Shown: piece after piece, positions 12,101-24,283 of the stretch
Numbering within the stretch: position 1 is the first letter of the stretch
Layout of the letters: each line of letters opens with the position of its first letter
Source: Argentina anserina
Lineage: Eukaryota; Streptophyta; Magnoliopsida; Rosales; Rosaceae
DNA: 64,000 nt
Direction of reading: 5' to 3'
Assembly: GCF_933775445.1 (NCBI RefSeq)
Contig: NW_026089405.1
Coordinates: 1 to 64,000 of the forward strand
Notes under the pieces: generated by a model
Database searches by the model: none
What the model was told of the DNA's origin: nothing
Seen by the model: the letters and a program-made list of their open reading frames with translations, nothing else
Translations under genes and position numbers: made by a program

Positions 12101-12950
12101 TGAGAGTGTTTCCAGTGTGGGCGTGTGTTTCTTTCAAACTGAGTATCTTTCTATCGTTTGAGTATGTTTACTATTGCACTTTGAGTATCTTTTCAATTCT
12201 CGTTTGAGTATCTTTCTATAAGCCTTTCTAACGCGAATTTCTATTGAATTTGAGAGTGTTTCCAGTGTGGGCGTGTGTTTCTTTCAAACTGAGTATCTTT
12301 CTATCGTTTGAGTATGTTTACTATTGCACTTTGAGTATCTTTTAAATTCTCGTTTGAGTATCTTTCTGTAAGCTTTTCTGATGCGAGTTTTTCTTGAATT
12401 TGAGTGTGTTTCCAGTGTCGGCTTGTGTTTCTTTCAAACTGAGTATCTTTCTACCGTTTGAGTATGTTTACTATTGCACTTTGAGTATCTTTTCAATTCT
12501 CATTTGAGTATCTTTCTGTAAGCCTTTCTGATGCGAGTTTCTATTGAATTTAAGAGTGTTTCTAATGTGGGCGTGTGTTTGTTTCAAACTGAGTATCTTT
12601 CTATCGTTTGAGTATGTTTACTATTACAATTTGTGTATCTTTTCAATTCTCGTTTGAGTATCTTTCTGAACGGCTTTCGATGCGAGTTTTTCTTGAGTTT
12701 GAGAGTGTTTCCAGTGTGGGCGTGTGTTTCTTTCAAACTGAGTATCTTTCTACCGTTTGAGTATGTTTACTATTGCACTTTGAGTATCTTTTCAATTCTC
12801 ATTTGAGTATCTTTCTGAACGGCTTTCGATGCGAGTTTTTCTTGAATTTGAGAGTGTTTCTAGTGTGGGCGTGTATTTGTTTCTGATGCGAGTTTCTATT
12901 GAATTTTAGAGTGTTTCCAGTGTGGGCGTGTGTTTCTTTCAAACTGAGTA
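9141..12950. repeat. 4,241-bp higher-order repeat, second copy (one monomer short)
   Basis: Second copy of the long HOR, matching 4,900-8,860 at +4,241 as far as about 12,240 and at +4,091 after the loss of one monomer. Similarity stops near 12,950: copy one continues with CAATATGAGTATC while copy two has CAATTTGAGTATC and a different downstream order. Differences from copy one within the matched part are sparse single bases, for instance GTGGACG near 10,477 against GTGGGCG near 6,236. Confidence 0.82.
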
Positions 12951-13784
12951 TCTTTCTATCGTTTGAGTATGTTTACTATTGCAATTTGAGTATCTTTTCA
13001 ATTCTCGTTTGAGTATCTTTCTGAACGGCTTTCGATGCGAGTTTTTCTTGAATTTGAGAGTGTTTCCAGTGTGGGCGTGTGTTTCTTTCAAACTGAGTAT
13101 CTTTTTACCGCTTGAGTATGTTTACTATTGCACTTTGAGTATCTTTTCCATTCTCGTTTGAGTATCTTTCTGTAAGCCTTTCTGATGCGAGTTTCTATTG
13201 AATTTGAGAGTGTTTCCAGTGTGGGCGTGTGTTTCTTTCAAACTGAGTATCTTTCTATTGTTTGAGTATGTTTACTATTGCACTTTGAGTATCTTTTAAA
13301 TTCTCGTTTGAGTATCTTTCTGTAAGCTTTTCTGATGCGAGTTTTTCTTGAATTTGAGTGTGTTTCCAGTGTCGGCTTGTGTTTCTTTCAAACTGAGTAT
13401 CTTTCTATCGTTTGAGTATGTTTACTATTGCAATTTGAGTATCTTTTCAATTCTCGGTTGAGTATCTTTCTGAACGGCTTTCGAACGCGAGTTTCTATTG
13501 AATTTGAGAGTGTTTCCAGTGTGGGCGTGTGTTTCTTTCAAACTGAGTATCTTTCTATCGTTTGAGTATGTTTACTATTGCACTTTGAGTATCTTTTCAA
13601 TTCTCGTTTGAGTATCTTTCTTTAAGCCTTTCTGATCTGAGTTTCTATTCAATTTGAGAGTGTTTCCATTGTGGGCGTGTATTTCTTTCAAACTGAGTAT
13701 CTTTCTATCGTTTGAGTATGTTTACTGTTGCACTTTGAGTATCTTTTCCATTCTCGTTTGAGTATCTTTTCCATTCTCGTTTGA
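10520..13784. repeat. 3,265-bp tandem duplication, left copy
   Basis: About 22 monomers, including one 57-bp truncated monomer near 12,890. The block is repeated directly to the right with a constant offset of 3,265 bp. Landmarks such as the CAATATGAG monomers (10,978 and 14,243), the TAAATTCTCG monomer (11,426 and 14,691) and the TTTTTACCGCTTGAG variant (near 13,103 and 16,368) all keep this offset. Few single-base differences separate the copies, so the duplication is recent compared with monomer divergence. Confidence 0.9.
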
Positions 13785-13800
13785 GTATGTTTACTATTGC
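13741..13800. other. Recombination breakpoint at the 3,265-bp duplication
   Basis: Two 23-bp blocks starting GAGTATCTTTTCCATTCTCG stand side by side and are followed directly by GAGTATGTTTACTATTGCAA. In a normal monomer the second would be the GAGTATCTTTCT block leading to the GATGCGAG core. In the right copy at about 17,010-17,050 the order is normal (CCATTCTCG, then CTTTCTATAAGCC). The odd arrangement is thus the join made when the left copy's end was connected out of register to the start of the right copy, through the internal short blocks. Confidence 0.88.
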
Positions 13801-16800
13801 AATTTGAGTATCTTTTCAATTCTCGTTTGAGTATCTTTCTGAACGGCTTTCGATGCGAGTTTTTCTTGAATTTGAGAGTGTTTCAGTGTGGGCGTGTGTT
13901 TCTCTCAAACTGAGTATCTTTCTATCGTTTGAGTATGTTTACTATTGCAATTTGAGTATCTTTTCAATTCTCGTTTGAGTATCTTTCTGAACGGCTTTCG
14001 ATGCGAGTTTTTCTTGAATTTAAGAGTGTTTCAGTGTGGGCGTGTGTTTCTTTCAAACTGAGTATCTTTCTACCGTTTGAGTATGTTTACAATTACAATT
14101 TGAGTATCTTTTCAATTCTCGGTTGAGTATCTTTCTGAACGGCTTTCGAATGCGAGTTTCTATTGAATTTTAGACTGTTTCCAATGTGGGCGTGTGTTTC
14201 TTTCAAACTGAGTATCTTTCTATCGTTTGAGTATGTTTACTATTGCAATATGAGTATCTTTTCAATTCTCGTTTGAGTATCTTTCTAAACGACTTTCGAT
14301 GCGAGTTTTTCTTGAATTTTAGAGTGTTTCCAGTGTGGGCGTGTGTTTCTTTCAAACTGAGTATCTTTCTACCGTTTGAGTATGTTTACTATTGCACTTT
14401 GAGTATCTTTTCAATTCTCATTTGAGTATCTTTCTGTAAGCCTTTCTGATGCGAGTTTCTATTGAATTTGAGAGTGTTTCTAGTGCGGGCGTGTGTTTGT
14501 TTCAAACTGAGTATCTTTCTATCGTTTGAGTATGTTTACTATTACAATTTGAGTATCTTTTCAATCCTCGTTTGAGTATCTTTCTGAACGGCTTTCGATG
14601 CGAGTTTTTCTTGAATTTTAGAGTGTTTCCAGTGTGGGCGTGTGTTTCTCTCAAACTGAGTATCTTTCTATCGTTTGAGTATGTTTACTATTGCACTTTG
14701 AGTATCTTTTAAATTCTCGTTTGAGTATCTTTCTGAACGGCTTTCGATGCGAGTTTTTCTTGAATTTGAGAGTGTTTCCAGTGTGGGCGTGTGTTTCTTT
14801 CAAACTGAGTATCTTTCTACCGTTTGAGTATGTTTACAATTGCAATATGAGTATCTTTTCAATTCTCGTTTGAGTATCTTTCTAAACGACTTTCGATGCG
14901 AGTTTTTCTTGAATTTTAGAGTGTTTCCAGTGTGGGCGTGTGTTTCTTTCAAACTGAGTATCTTTCTACCGTTTGAGTATGTTTACTATTGCACTTTGAG
15001 TATCTTTTCAATTCTCGTTTGAGTATCTTTCTGTAAGCCTTTCTGATGCGAGTTTCTATTGAATTTGAGAGTGTTTCTAGTGTGGGCGTGTGTTTGTTTC
15101 AAACTGAGTATCTTTCTATCGTTTGAGTATGTTTACTATTGCACTTTGAGTATCTTTTCAATTCTCGTTTGAGTATCTTTCTATAAGCCTTTCTGACGCG
15201 AATTTCTATTGAATTTGAGACTGTTTCCAGTGTGGGCGTGTATTACTTTCAAACTGAGTATCTTTCTATCGTTTGAGTATGTTTACTATTGCACTTTGAG
15301 TATCTTTTCAATTCTCGTTTGAGTATCTTTCTGTAAGCCTTTCTGATCCGAGTTTCTATTGAATTTGAGAGTGTTTCCAGTGTGGGCGTGTGTTTCTTTC
15401 AAACTGAGTATCTTTCTATCGTTTGAGTATGTTTACTATTGCACTTTGAGTATCTTTTCAATTCTCGTTTGAGTATCTTTCTATAAGCCTTTCTAACGCG
15501 AATTTCTATTGAATTTGAGAGTGTTTCCAGTGTGGGCGTGTGTTTCTTTCAAACTGAGTATCTTTCTATCGTTTGAGTATGTTTACTATTGCACTTTGAG
15601 TATCTTTTAAATTCTCGTTTGAGTATCTTTCTGTAAGCTTTTCTGATGCGAGTTTTTCTTGAATTTGAGTGTGTTTCCAGTGTCGGCTTGTGTTTCTTTC
15701 AAACTGAGTATCTTTCTACCGTTTGAGTATGTTTACTATTGCACTTTGAGTATCTTTTCAATTCTCATTTGAGTATCTTTCTGTAAGCCTTTCTGATGCG
15801 AGTTTCTATTGAATTTAAGAGTGTTTCTAATGTGGGCGTGTGTTTGTTTCAAACTGAGTATCTTTCTATCGTTTGAGTATGTTTACTATTACAATTTGTG
15901 TATCTTTTCAATTCTCGTTTGAGTATCTTTCTGAACGGCTTTCGATGCGAGTTTTTCTTGAGTTTGAGAGTGTTTCCAGTGTGGGCGTGTGTTTCTTTCA
16001 AACTGAGTATCTTTCTACCGTTTGAGTATGTTTACTATTGCACTTTGAGTATCTTTTCAATTCTCATTTGAGTATCTTTCTGAACGGCTTTCGATGCGAG
16101 TTTTTCTTGAATTTGAGAGTGTTTCTAGTGTGGGCGTGTATTTGTTTCTGATGCGAGTTTCTATTGAATTTTAGAGTGTTTCCAGTGTGGGCGTGTGTTT
16201 CTTTCAAACTGAGTATCTTTCTATCGTTTGAGTATGTTTACTATTGCAATTTGAGTATCTTTTCAATTCTCGTTTGAGTATCTTTCTGAACGGCTTTCGA
16301 TGCGAGTTTTTCTTGAATTTGAGAGTGTTTCCAGTGTGGGCGTGTGTTTCTTTCAAACTGAGTATCTTTTTACCGCTTGAGTATGTTTACTATTGCACTT
16401 TGAGTATCTTTTCCATTCTCGTTTGAGTATCTTTCTGTAAGCCTTTCTGATGCGAGTTTCTATTGAATTTGAGAGTGTTTCCAGTGTGGGCGTGTGTTTC
16501 TTTCAAACTGAGTATCTTTCTATTGTTTGAGTATGTTTACTATTGCACTTTGAGTATCTTTTAAATTCTCGTTTGAGTATCTTTCTGTAAGCTTTTCTGA
16601 TGCGAGTTTTTCTTGAATTTGAGTGTGTTTCCAGTGTCGGCTTGTGTTTCTTTCAAACTGAGTATCTTTCTATCGTTTGAGTATGTTTACTATTGCAATT
16701 TGAGTATCTTTTCAATTCTCGGTTGAGTATCTTTCTGAACGGCTTTCGAACGCGAGTTTCTATTGAATTTGAGAGTGTTTCCAGTGTGGGCGTGTGTTTC

Positions 16801-17049
16801 TTTCAAACTGAGTATCTTTCTATCGTTTGAGTATGTTTACTATTGCACTTTGAGTATCTTTTCAATTCTCGTTTGAGTATCTTTCTTTAAGCCTTTCTGA
16901 TCTGAGTTTCTATTCAATTTGAGAGTGTTTCCATTGTGGGCGTGTATTTCTTTCAAACTGAGTATCTTTCTATCGTTTGAGTATGTTTACTGTTGCACTT
17001 TGAGTATCTTTTCCATTCTCGTTTGAGTATCTTTCTATAAGCCTTTCTA
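13785..17049. repeat. 3,265-bp tandem duplication, right copy
   Basis: Right copy of 10,520-13,784. It differs by isolated bases: GTGCGGGCG near 14,485 where the left copy has GTGTGGGCG, and GTGTATTAC near 15,238 where the left copy has GTGTGTTAC. At 14,088-14,100 it has TACAATTACAATT where the left copy has TACTATTGCACTT. The first 4,241-bp HOR copy, at about 6,580-6,592, agrees with this right copy. The end of the block continues smoothly into the 1,254-bp HOR, whose first unit overlaps its last 290 bp. Confidence 0.9.
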
Positions 17050-20000
17050 ACGCGAATTTCTATTGAATTTGAGAGTGTTTCCAGTGTGGGCGTGTGTTTC
17101 TTTCAAACTTAGTATCTTTCTATCGTTTGAGTATGTTTACTATTGCAATTTGAGTATCTTTTCAATTCTCGTTTGAGTATCTTTTTCAACGGCTTTCGAT
17201 GCGAGTTTTTCTTGAATTTGAGAGTGTTTCCAGTGTGGGCGTGTGTTTCTTTCAAACTGAGTATCTTTTCTATCGTTTCAGTATATTTACTATAGCAATT
17301 TGAGTATCTTTTCAATTCTCGTTTGAGTATCTTTCTGAACGGCTTTCGATGCGAGTTTTTCTTGAATTTGAGAGTGTTTCCAGTGTGGGCGTGTATTTCT
17401 TTCAAACTGAGTATCTTTCTACCGTTTGAGTATGTTTACTATTGCACTTTGAGTATCTTTTAAATTCTCGTTTGAGTATCTTTCTGTAAGCCTTTCTGAT
17501 GCGAGTTTCTATTGAATTTTAGAGTGTTTCCAGTGTGGGCGTGTGTTTCTTTCAAACTGAGTATCTTTCTACCGTTTGAGTATGTTTACTATTGCACTTT
17601 GAGTATCTTTTCAATTCTCATTTGAGTATCTTTCTGTAAGCCTTTCTGATGCGAGTTTCTATTGAATTTAAGAGTGTTTCTAATGTGGGCGTGTGTTTGT
17701 TTCAAACTGAGTATCTTTCTATCGTTTGAGTATGTTTACTATTACAATTTGAGTATCTTTTCAATTCTCGTTTGAGTATCTTTCTGAACGGCTTTCGATG
17801 CGAGTTTTTCTTGAGTTTGAGAGTGTTTCCAGTGTGGGCGTGTGTTTCTTTCAAACTGAGTATCTTTCTATCGTTTGAGTATGTTTACTATTGCACTTTG
17901 AGTATCTTTTCAATTCTCATTTGAGTATCTTTCTGAACGGCTTTCGATGCGAGTTTTTCTTGAATTTGAGAGTGTTTCTAGTGTGGGCGTGTGTTTGTTT
18001 CTGATGCGAGTTTCTATTGAATTTTAGAGTGTTTCCAGTGTGGGCGTGTGTTTCTTTCAAACTGAGTATCTTTCTATCGTTTGAGTATGTTTACTATTGC
18101 ACTTTGAGTATCTTTTCAATTCTCGTTTGAGTATCTTTCTTTAAGCCTTTCTGATCCGAGTTTCTATTCAATTTGAGAGTGTTTCCAGTGTGGGCGTGTG
18201 TTTCTTTCAAACTGAGTATCTTTCTATCGTTTGAGTATGTTTACTATTGCACTTTGAGTATCTTTTCCATTCTCGTTTGAGTATCTTTCTATAAGCCTTT
18301 CTAACGCGAATTTCTATTGAATTTGAGAGTGTTTCCAGTGTGGGCGTGTGTTTCTTTCAAACTTAGTATCTTTCTATCGTTTGAGTATGTTTACTATTGC
18401 AATTTGAGTATCTTTTCAATTCTCGTTTGAGTATCTTTTTCAACGGCTTTCGATGCGAGTTTTTCTTGAATTTGAGAGTGTTTCCAGTGTGGGCGTGTGT
18501 TTCTTTCAAACTGAGTATCTTTTCTATCGTTTCAGTATGTTTACTATAGCAATTTGAGTATCTTTTCAATTCTCGTTTGAGTATCTTTCTGAACGGCTTT
18601 CGATGCGAGTTTTTCTTGAATTTGAGAGTGTTTCCAGTGTGGGCGTGTATTTCTTTCAAACTGAGTATCTTTCTACCGTTTGAGTATGTTTACTATTGCA
18701 CTTTGAGTATCTTTTAAATTCTCGTTTGAGTATCTTTCTGTAAGCCTTTCTGATGCGAGTTTCTATTGAATTTTAGAGTGTTTCCAGTGTGGGCGTGTGT
18801 TTCTTTCAACTGAGTATCTTTCTACCGTTTGAGTATGTTTACTATTGCACTTTGAGTATCTTTTCAATTCTCATTTGAGTATCTTTTTGTAAGCCTTTCT
18901 GATGCGAGTTTCTATTGAATTTAAGAGTGTTTCTAATGTGGGCGTGTGTTTGTTTCAAACTGAGTATCTTTCTATCGTTTGAGTATGTTTACTATTACAA
19001 TTTGAGTATCTTTTCAATTCTCGTTTGAGTATCTTTCTGAACGGCTTTCGATGCGAGTTTTTCTTGAGTTTGAGAGTGTTTCCAGTGTGGGCGTGTGTTT
19101 CTTTCAAACTGAGTATCTTTCTACCGTTTGAGTATGTTTACTATTGCACTTTGAGTATCTTTTCAATTCTCATTTGAGTATCTTTCTGAACGGCTTTCGA
19201 TGCGAGTTTTTCTTGAATTTGAGAGTGTTTCTAGTGTGGGCGTGTGTTTGTTTCTGATGCGAGTTTCTATTGAATTTTAGAGTGTTTCCAGTGTGGGCGT
19301 GTGTTTCTTTCAAACTGAGTATCTTTCTATCGTTTGAGTATGTTTACTATTGCACTTTGAGTATCTTTTCAATTCTCGTTTGAGTATCTTTCTTTAAGCC
19401 TTTCTGATCCGAGTTTCTATTCAATTTGAGAGTGTTTCCAGTGTGGGCGTGTGTTTCTTTCAAACTGAGTATCTTTCTATCGTTTGAGTATGTTTACTGT
19501 TGCACTTTGAGTATCTTTTCCATTCTCGTTTGAGTATCTTTCTATAAGCCTTTCTAACGCGAATTTCTATTGAATTTGAGAGTGTTTCCAGTGTGGGCGT
19601 GTGTTTCTTTCAAACTTAGTATCTTTCTGTCGTTTGAGTATGTTTACTATTGCAATTTGAGTATCTTTTCAATTCTCGTTTGAGTATCTTTTTCAACGGC
19701 TTTCGATGCGAGTTTTTCCTGAATTTGAGAGTGTTTCCAGTGTGGGCGTGTGTTTCTTTCAAACTGAGTATCTTTTCTATCGTTTCAGTATGTTTACTAT
19801 AGCAATTTGAGTATCTTTTCAATTCTCGTTTGAGTATCTTTCTGAACGGCTTTCGATGCGAGTTTTTCTTGAATTTGAGAGTGTTTCCAGTGTGGGCGTG
19901 TATTTCTTTCAAACTGAGTATCTTTCTACCGTTTGAGTATGTTTACTATTGCACTTTGAGTATCTTTTAAATTCTCGTTTGAGTATCTTTCTGTAAGCCT

Positions 20001-23000
20001 TTCTGATGCGAGTTTCTATTGAATTTTAGAGTGTTTCCAGTGTGGGCGTGTGTTTCTTTCAAACTGAGTATCTTTCTACCGTTTGAGTATGTTTACTATT
20101 GCACTTTGAGTATCTTTTCAATTCTCGTTTGAGTATCTTTCTGTAAGCCTTTCTGATGCGAGTTTCTATTGAATTTAAGAGTGTTTCTAATGTGGGCGTG
20201 TGTTTGTTTCAAACTGAGTATCTTTCTATCGTTTGAGTATGTTTACTATTACAATTTGAGTATCTTTTCAATTCTCGTTTGAGTATCTTTCTGAACGGCT
20301 TTCGATGCGAGTTTTTCTTGAGTTTGAGAGTGTTTCCAGTGTGGGCGTGTGTTTCTTTCAAACTGAGTATCTTTCTACCGTTTGAGTATGTTTACTATTG
20401 CACTTTGAGTATCTTTTCAATTCTCATTTGAGTATCTTTCTGAACGGCTTTCGATGCGAGTTTTTCTTGAATTTGAGAGTGTTTCTAGTGTGGGCGTGTG
20501 TTTGTTTCTGATGCGAGTTTCTATTGAATTTTAGAGTGTTTCCAGTGTGGGCGTGTGTTTCTTTCAAACTGAGTATCTTTCTATCGTTTGAGTATGTTTA
20601 CTATTGCACTTTGAGTATCTTTTCAATTCTCGTTTGAGTATCTTTCTTTAAGCCTTTCTGATCCGAGTTTCTATTCAATTTGAGAGTGTTTCCAGTGTGG
20701 GCGTGTGTTTCTTTCAAACTGAGTATCTTTCTATCGTTTGAGTATGTTTACTGTTGCACTTTGAGTATCTTTTCCATTCTCGTTTGAGTATCTTTCTATA
20801 AGCCTTTCTAACGCGAATTTCTATTGAATTTGAGAGTGTTTCCAGTGTGGGCGTGTGTTTCTTTCAAACTTAGTATCTTTCTGTCGTTTGAGTATGTTTA
20901 CTATTGCAATTTGAGTATCTTTTCAATTCTCGTTTGAGTATCTTTTTCAACGGCTTTCGATGCGAGTTTTTCCTGAATTTGAGAGTGTTTCCAGTGTGGG
21001 CGTGTGTTTCTTTCAAACTGAGTATCTTTTCTATCGTTTCAGTATGTTTACTATAGCAATTTGAGTATCTTTTCAATTCTCGTTTGAGTATCTTTCTGAA
21101 CGGCTTTCGATGCGAGTTTTTCTTGAATTTGAGAGTGTTTCCAGTGTGGGCGTGTATTTCTTTCAAACTGAGTATCTTTCTACCGTTTGAGTATGTTTAC
21201 TATTGCACTTTGAGTATCTTTTAAATTCTCGTTTGAGTATCTTTCTGTAAGCCTTTCTGATGCGAGTTTCTATTGAATTTTAGAGTGTTTCCAGTGTGGG
21301 CGTGTGTTTCTTTCAAACTGAGTATCTTTCTACCGTTTGAGTATGTTTACTATTGCACTTTGAGTATCTTTTCAATTCTCATTTGAGTATCTTTCTGTAA
21401 GCCTTTCTGATGCGAGTTTCTATTGAATTTAAGAGTGTTTCTAATGTGGGCGTGTGTTTGTTTCAAACTGAGTATCTTTCTATCGTTTGAGTATGTTTAC
21501 TATTACAATTTGAGTATCTTTTCAATTCTCGTTTGAGTATCTTTCTGAACGGCTTTCGATGCGAGTTTTTCTTGAGTTTGAGAGTGTTTCCAGTGTGGGC
21601 GTGTGTTTCTTTCAAACTGAGTATCTTTCTACCGTTTGAGTATGTTTACTATTGCACTTTGAGTATCTTTTCAATTCTCATTTGAGTATCTTTCTGAACG
21701 GCTTTCGATGCGAGTTTTTCTTGAATTTGAGAGTGTTTCTAGTGTGGGCGTGTGTTTGTTTCTGATGCGAGTTTCTATTGAATTTTAGAGTGTTTCCAGT
21801 GTGGGCGTGTGTTTCTTTCAAACTGAGTATCTTTCTATCGTTTGAGTATGTTTACTATTGCACTTTGAGTATCTTTTCAATTCTCGTTTGAGTATCTTTC
21901 TTTAAGCCTTTCTGATGCGAGTTTCTATTCAATTTTAGAGTGTTTCCAGTGTGGGCGTGTGTTTCTTTCAAACTGAGTATCTTTCTATCGTTTGAGTATG
22001 TTTACTGTTGCACTTTGAGTATCTTTTCCATTCTCGTTTGAGTATCTTTCTATAAGCCTTTCTAACGCGAATTTCTATTGAATTTGAGAGTGTTTCCAGT
22101 GTGGGCGTGTGTTTCTTTCAAACTTAGTATCTTTCTATCGTTTGAGTATGTTTACTATTGCAATTTGAGTATCTTTTCAATTCTCGTTTGAGTATCTTTT
22201 TCAACGGCTTTCGATGCGAGTTTTTCTTGAATTTGAGAGTGTTTCCAGTGTGGGCGTGTGTTTCTTTCAAACTGAGTATCTTTTCTATCGTTTCAGTATG
22301 TTTACTATAGCAATTTGAGTATCTTTTCAATTCTCGTTTGAGTATCTTTCTGAACGGCTTTCGATGCGAGTTTTTCTTGAATTTGAGAGTGTTTCCAGTG
22401 TGGGCGTGTATTTCTTTCAAACTGAGTATCTTTCTACCGTTTGAGTATGTTTACTATTGCACTTTGAGTATCTTTTAAATTCTCGTTTGAGTATCTTTCT
22501 GTAAGCCTTTCTGATGCGAGTTTCTATTGAATTTTAGAGTGTTTCCAGTGTGGGCGTGTGTTTCTTTCAAACTGAGTATCTTTCTACCGTTTGAGTATGT
22601 TTACTATTGCACTTTGAGTATCTTTTCAATTCTCATTTGAGTATCTTTTTGTAAGCCTTTCTGATGCGAGTTTCTATTGAATTTAAGAGTGTTTCTAATG
22701 TGGGCGTGTGTTTGTTTCAAACTGAGTATCTTTCTATCGTTTGAGTATGTTTACTATTACAATTTGAGTATCTTTTCAATTCTCGTTTGAGTATCTTTCT
22801 GAACGGCTTTCGATGCGAGTTTTTCTTGAGTTTGAGAGTGTTTCCAGTGTGGGCGTGTGTTTCTTTCAAACTGAGTATCTTTCTACCGTTTGAGTATGTT
22901 TACTATTGCACTTTGAGTATCTTTTCAATTCTCATTTGAGTATCTTTCTGAACGGCTTTCGATGCGAGTTTTTCTTGAATTTGAGAGTGTTTCTAGTGTG

Positions 23001-24283
23001 GGCGTGTGTTTGTTTCTGATGCGAGTTTCTATTGAATTTTAGAGTGTTTCCAGTGTGGGCGTGTGTTTCTTTCAAACTGAGTATCTTTCTATCGTTTGAG
23101 TATGTTTACTATTGCACTTTGAGTATCTTTTCAATTCTCGTTTGAGTATCTTTCTTTAAGCCTTTCTGATCCGAGTTTCTATTCAATTTGAGAGTGTTTC
23201 CAGTGTGGGCGTGTGTTTCTTTCAAACTGAGTATCTTTCTATCGTTTGAGTATGTTTACTGTTGCACTTTGAGTATCTTTTCCATTCTCGTTTGAGTATC
23301 TTTCTATAAGCCTTTCTAACGCGAATTTCTATTGAATTTGAGAGTGTTTCCAGTGTGGGCGTGTGTTTCTTTCAAACTTAGTATCTTTCTGTCGTTTGAG
23401 TATGTTTACTATTGCAATTTGAGTATCTTTTCAATTCTCGTTTGAGTATCTTTTTCAACGGCTTTCGATGCGAGTTTTTCCTGAATTTGAGAGTGTTTCC
23501 AGTGTGGGCGTGTGTTTCTTTCAAACTGAGTATCTTTTCTATCGTTTCAGTATGTTTACTATAGCAATTTGAGTATCTTTTCAATTCTCGTTTGAGTATC
23601 TTTCTGAACGGCTTTCGATGCGAGTTTTTCTTGAATTTGAGAGTGTTTCCAGTGTGGGCGTGTATTTCTTTCAAACTGAGTATCTTTCTACCGTTTGAGT
23701 ATGTTTACTATTGCACTTTGAGTATCTTTTAAATTCTCGTTTGAGTATCTTTCTGTAAGCCTTTCTGATGCGAGTTTCTATTGAATTTTAGAGTGTTTCC
23801 AGTGTGGGCGTGTGTTTCTTTCAAACTGAGTATCTTTCTACTGTTTGAGTATGTTTACTATTGCACTTTGAGTATCTTTTCAATTCTCATTTGAGTATCT
23901 TTCTGTAAGCCTTTCTGATGCGAGTTTCTATTGAATTTAAGAGTGTTTCTAATGTGGCGTGTGTTTGTTTCAAACTGAGTATCTTTCTATCGTTTGAGTA
24001 TGTTTACTATTACAATTTGAGTATCTTTTCAATTCTCGTTTGAGTATCTTTCTGAACGGCTTTCGATGCGAGTTTTTCTTGAGTTTGAGAGTGTTTCCAG
24101 TGTGGGCGTGTGTTTCTTTCAAACTGAGTATCTTTCTACCGTTTGAGTATGTTTACTATTGCACTTTGAGTATCTTTTCAATTCTCGTTTGAGTATCTTT
24201 CTGAACGGCTTTCGATGCGAGTTTTTCTTGAATTTGAGAGTGTTTCCAGTGTGGGCGTGTGTTTGTTTCTGATGCGAGTTTCT
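16760..24283. repeat. Six copies of a 1,254-bp, nine-monomer HOR
   Basis: Landmark TTTCAAACTTAGTATC recurs near 17,101, 18,355, 19,608, 20,862, 22,116 and 23,370, giving periods of 1,254, 1,253, 1,254, 1,254 and 1,254. Each unit has eight full-length monomers plus the 57-bp truncated one. In order from 17.05 kb they include a CTAACGCGAA monomer, a TTTTCAACGGC type A, a TATAGC-bearing monomer, two B monomers (the second with TCTAATGTGG), a type A with CTTGAGTTTGAG, another type A ending in the 57-bp form, and a CTATTCAATTTGAG monomer. The 1,253-bp unit lacks one A in TTTCTTTCAACTGAG near 18,809. Units differ by a few linked variants that define sub-types. Confidence 0.93.

Noticed and set aside
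17109..17405. Lysine-rich 98-codon open frame on the minus strand, repeated with each 1,254-bp unit
   Set aside because: It is open because one of its monomers has gained a base (CTTTTCTATCG), making two adjacent monomers 150 bp, so the frame repeats the same peptide twice. It has no known domain, and its copies follow HOR structure exactly. Not supported as a gene.
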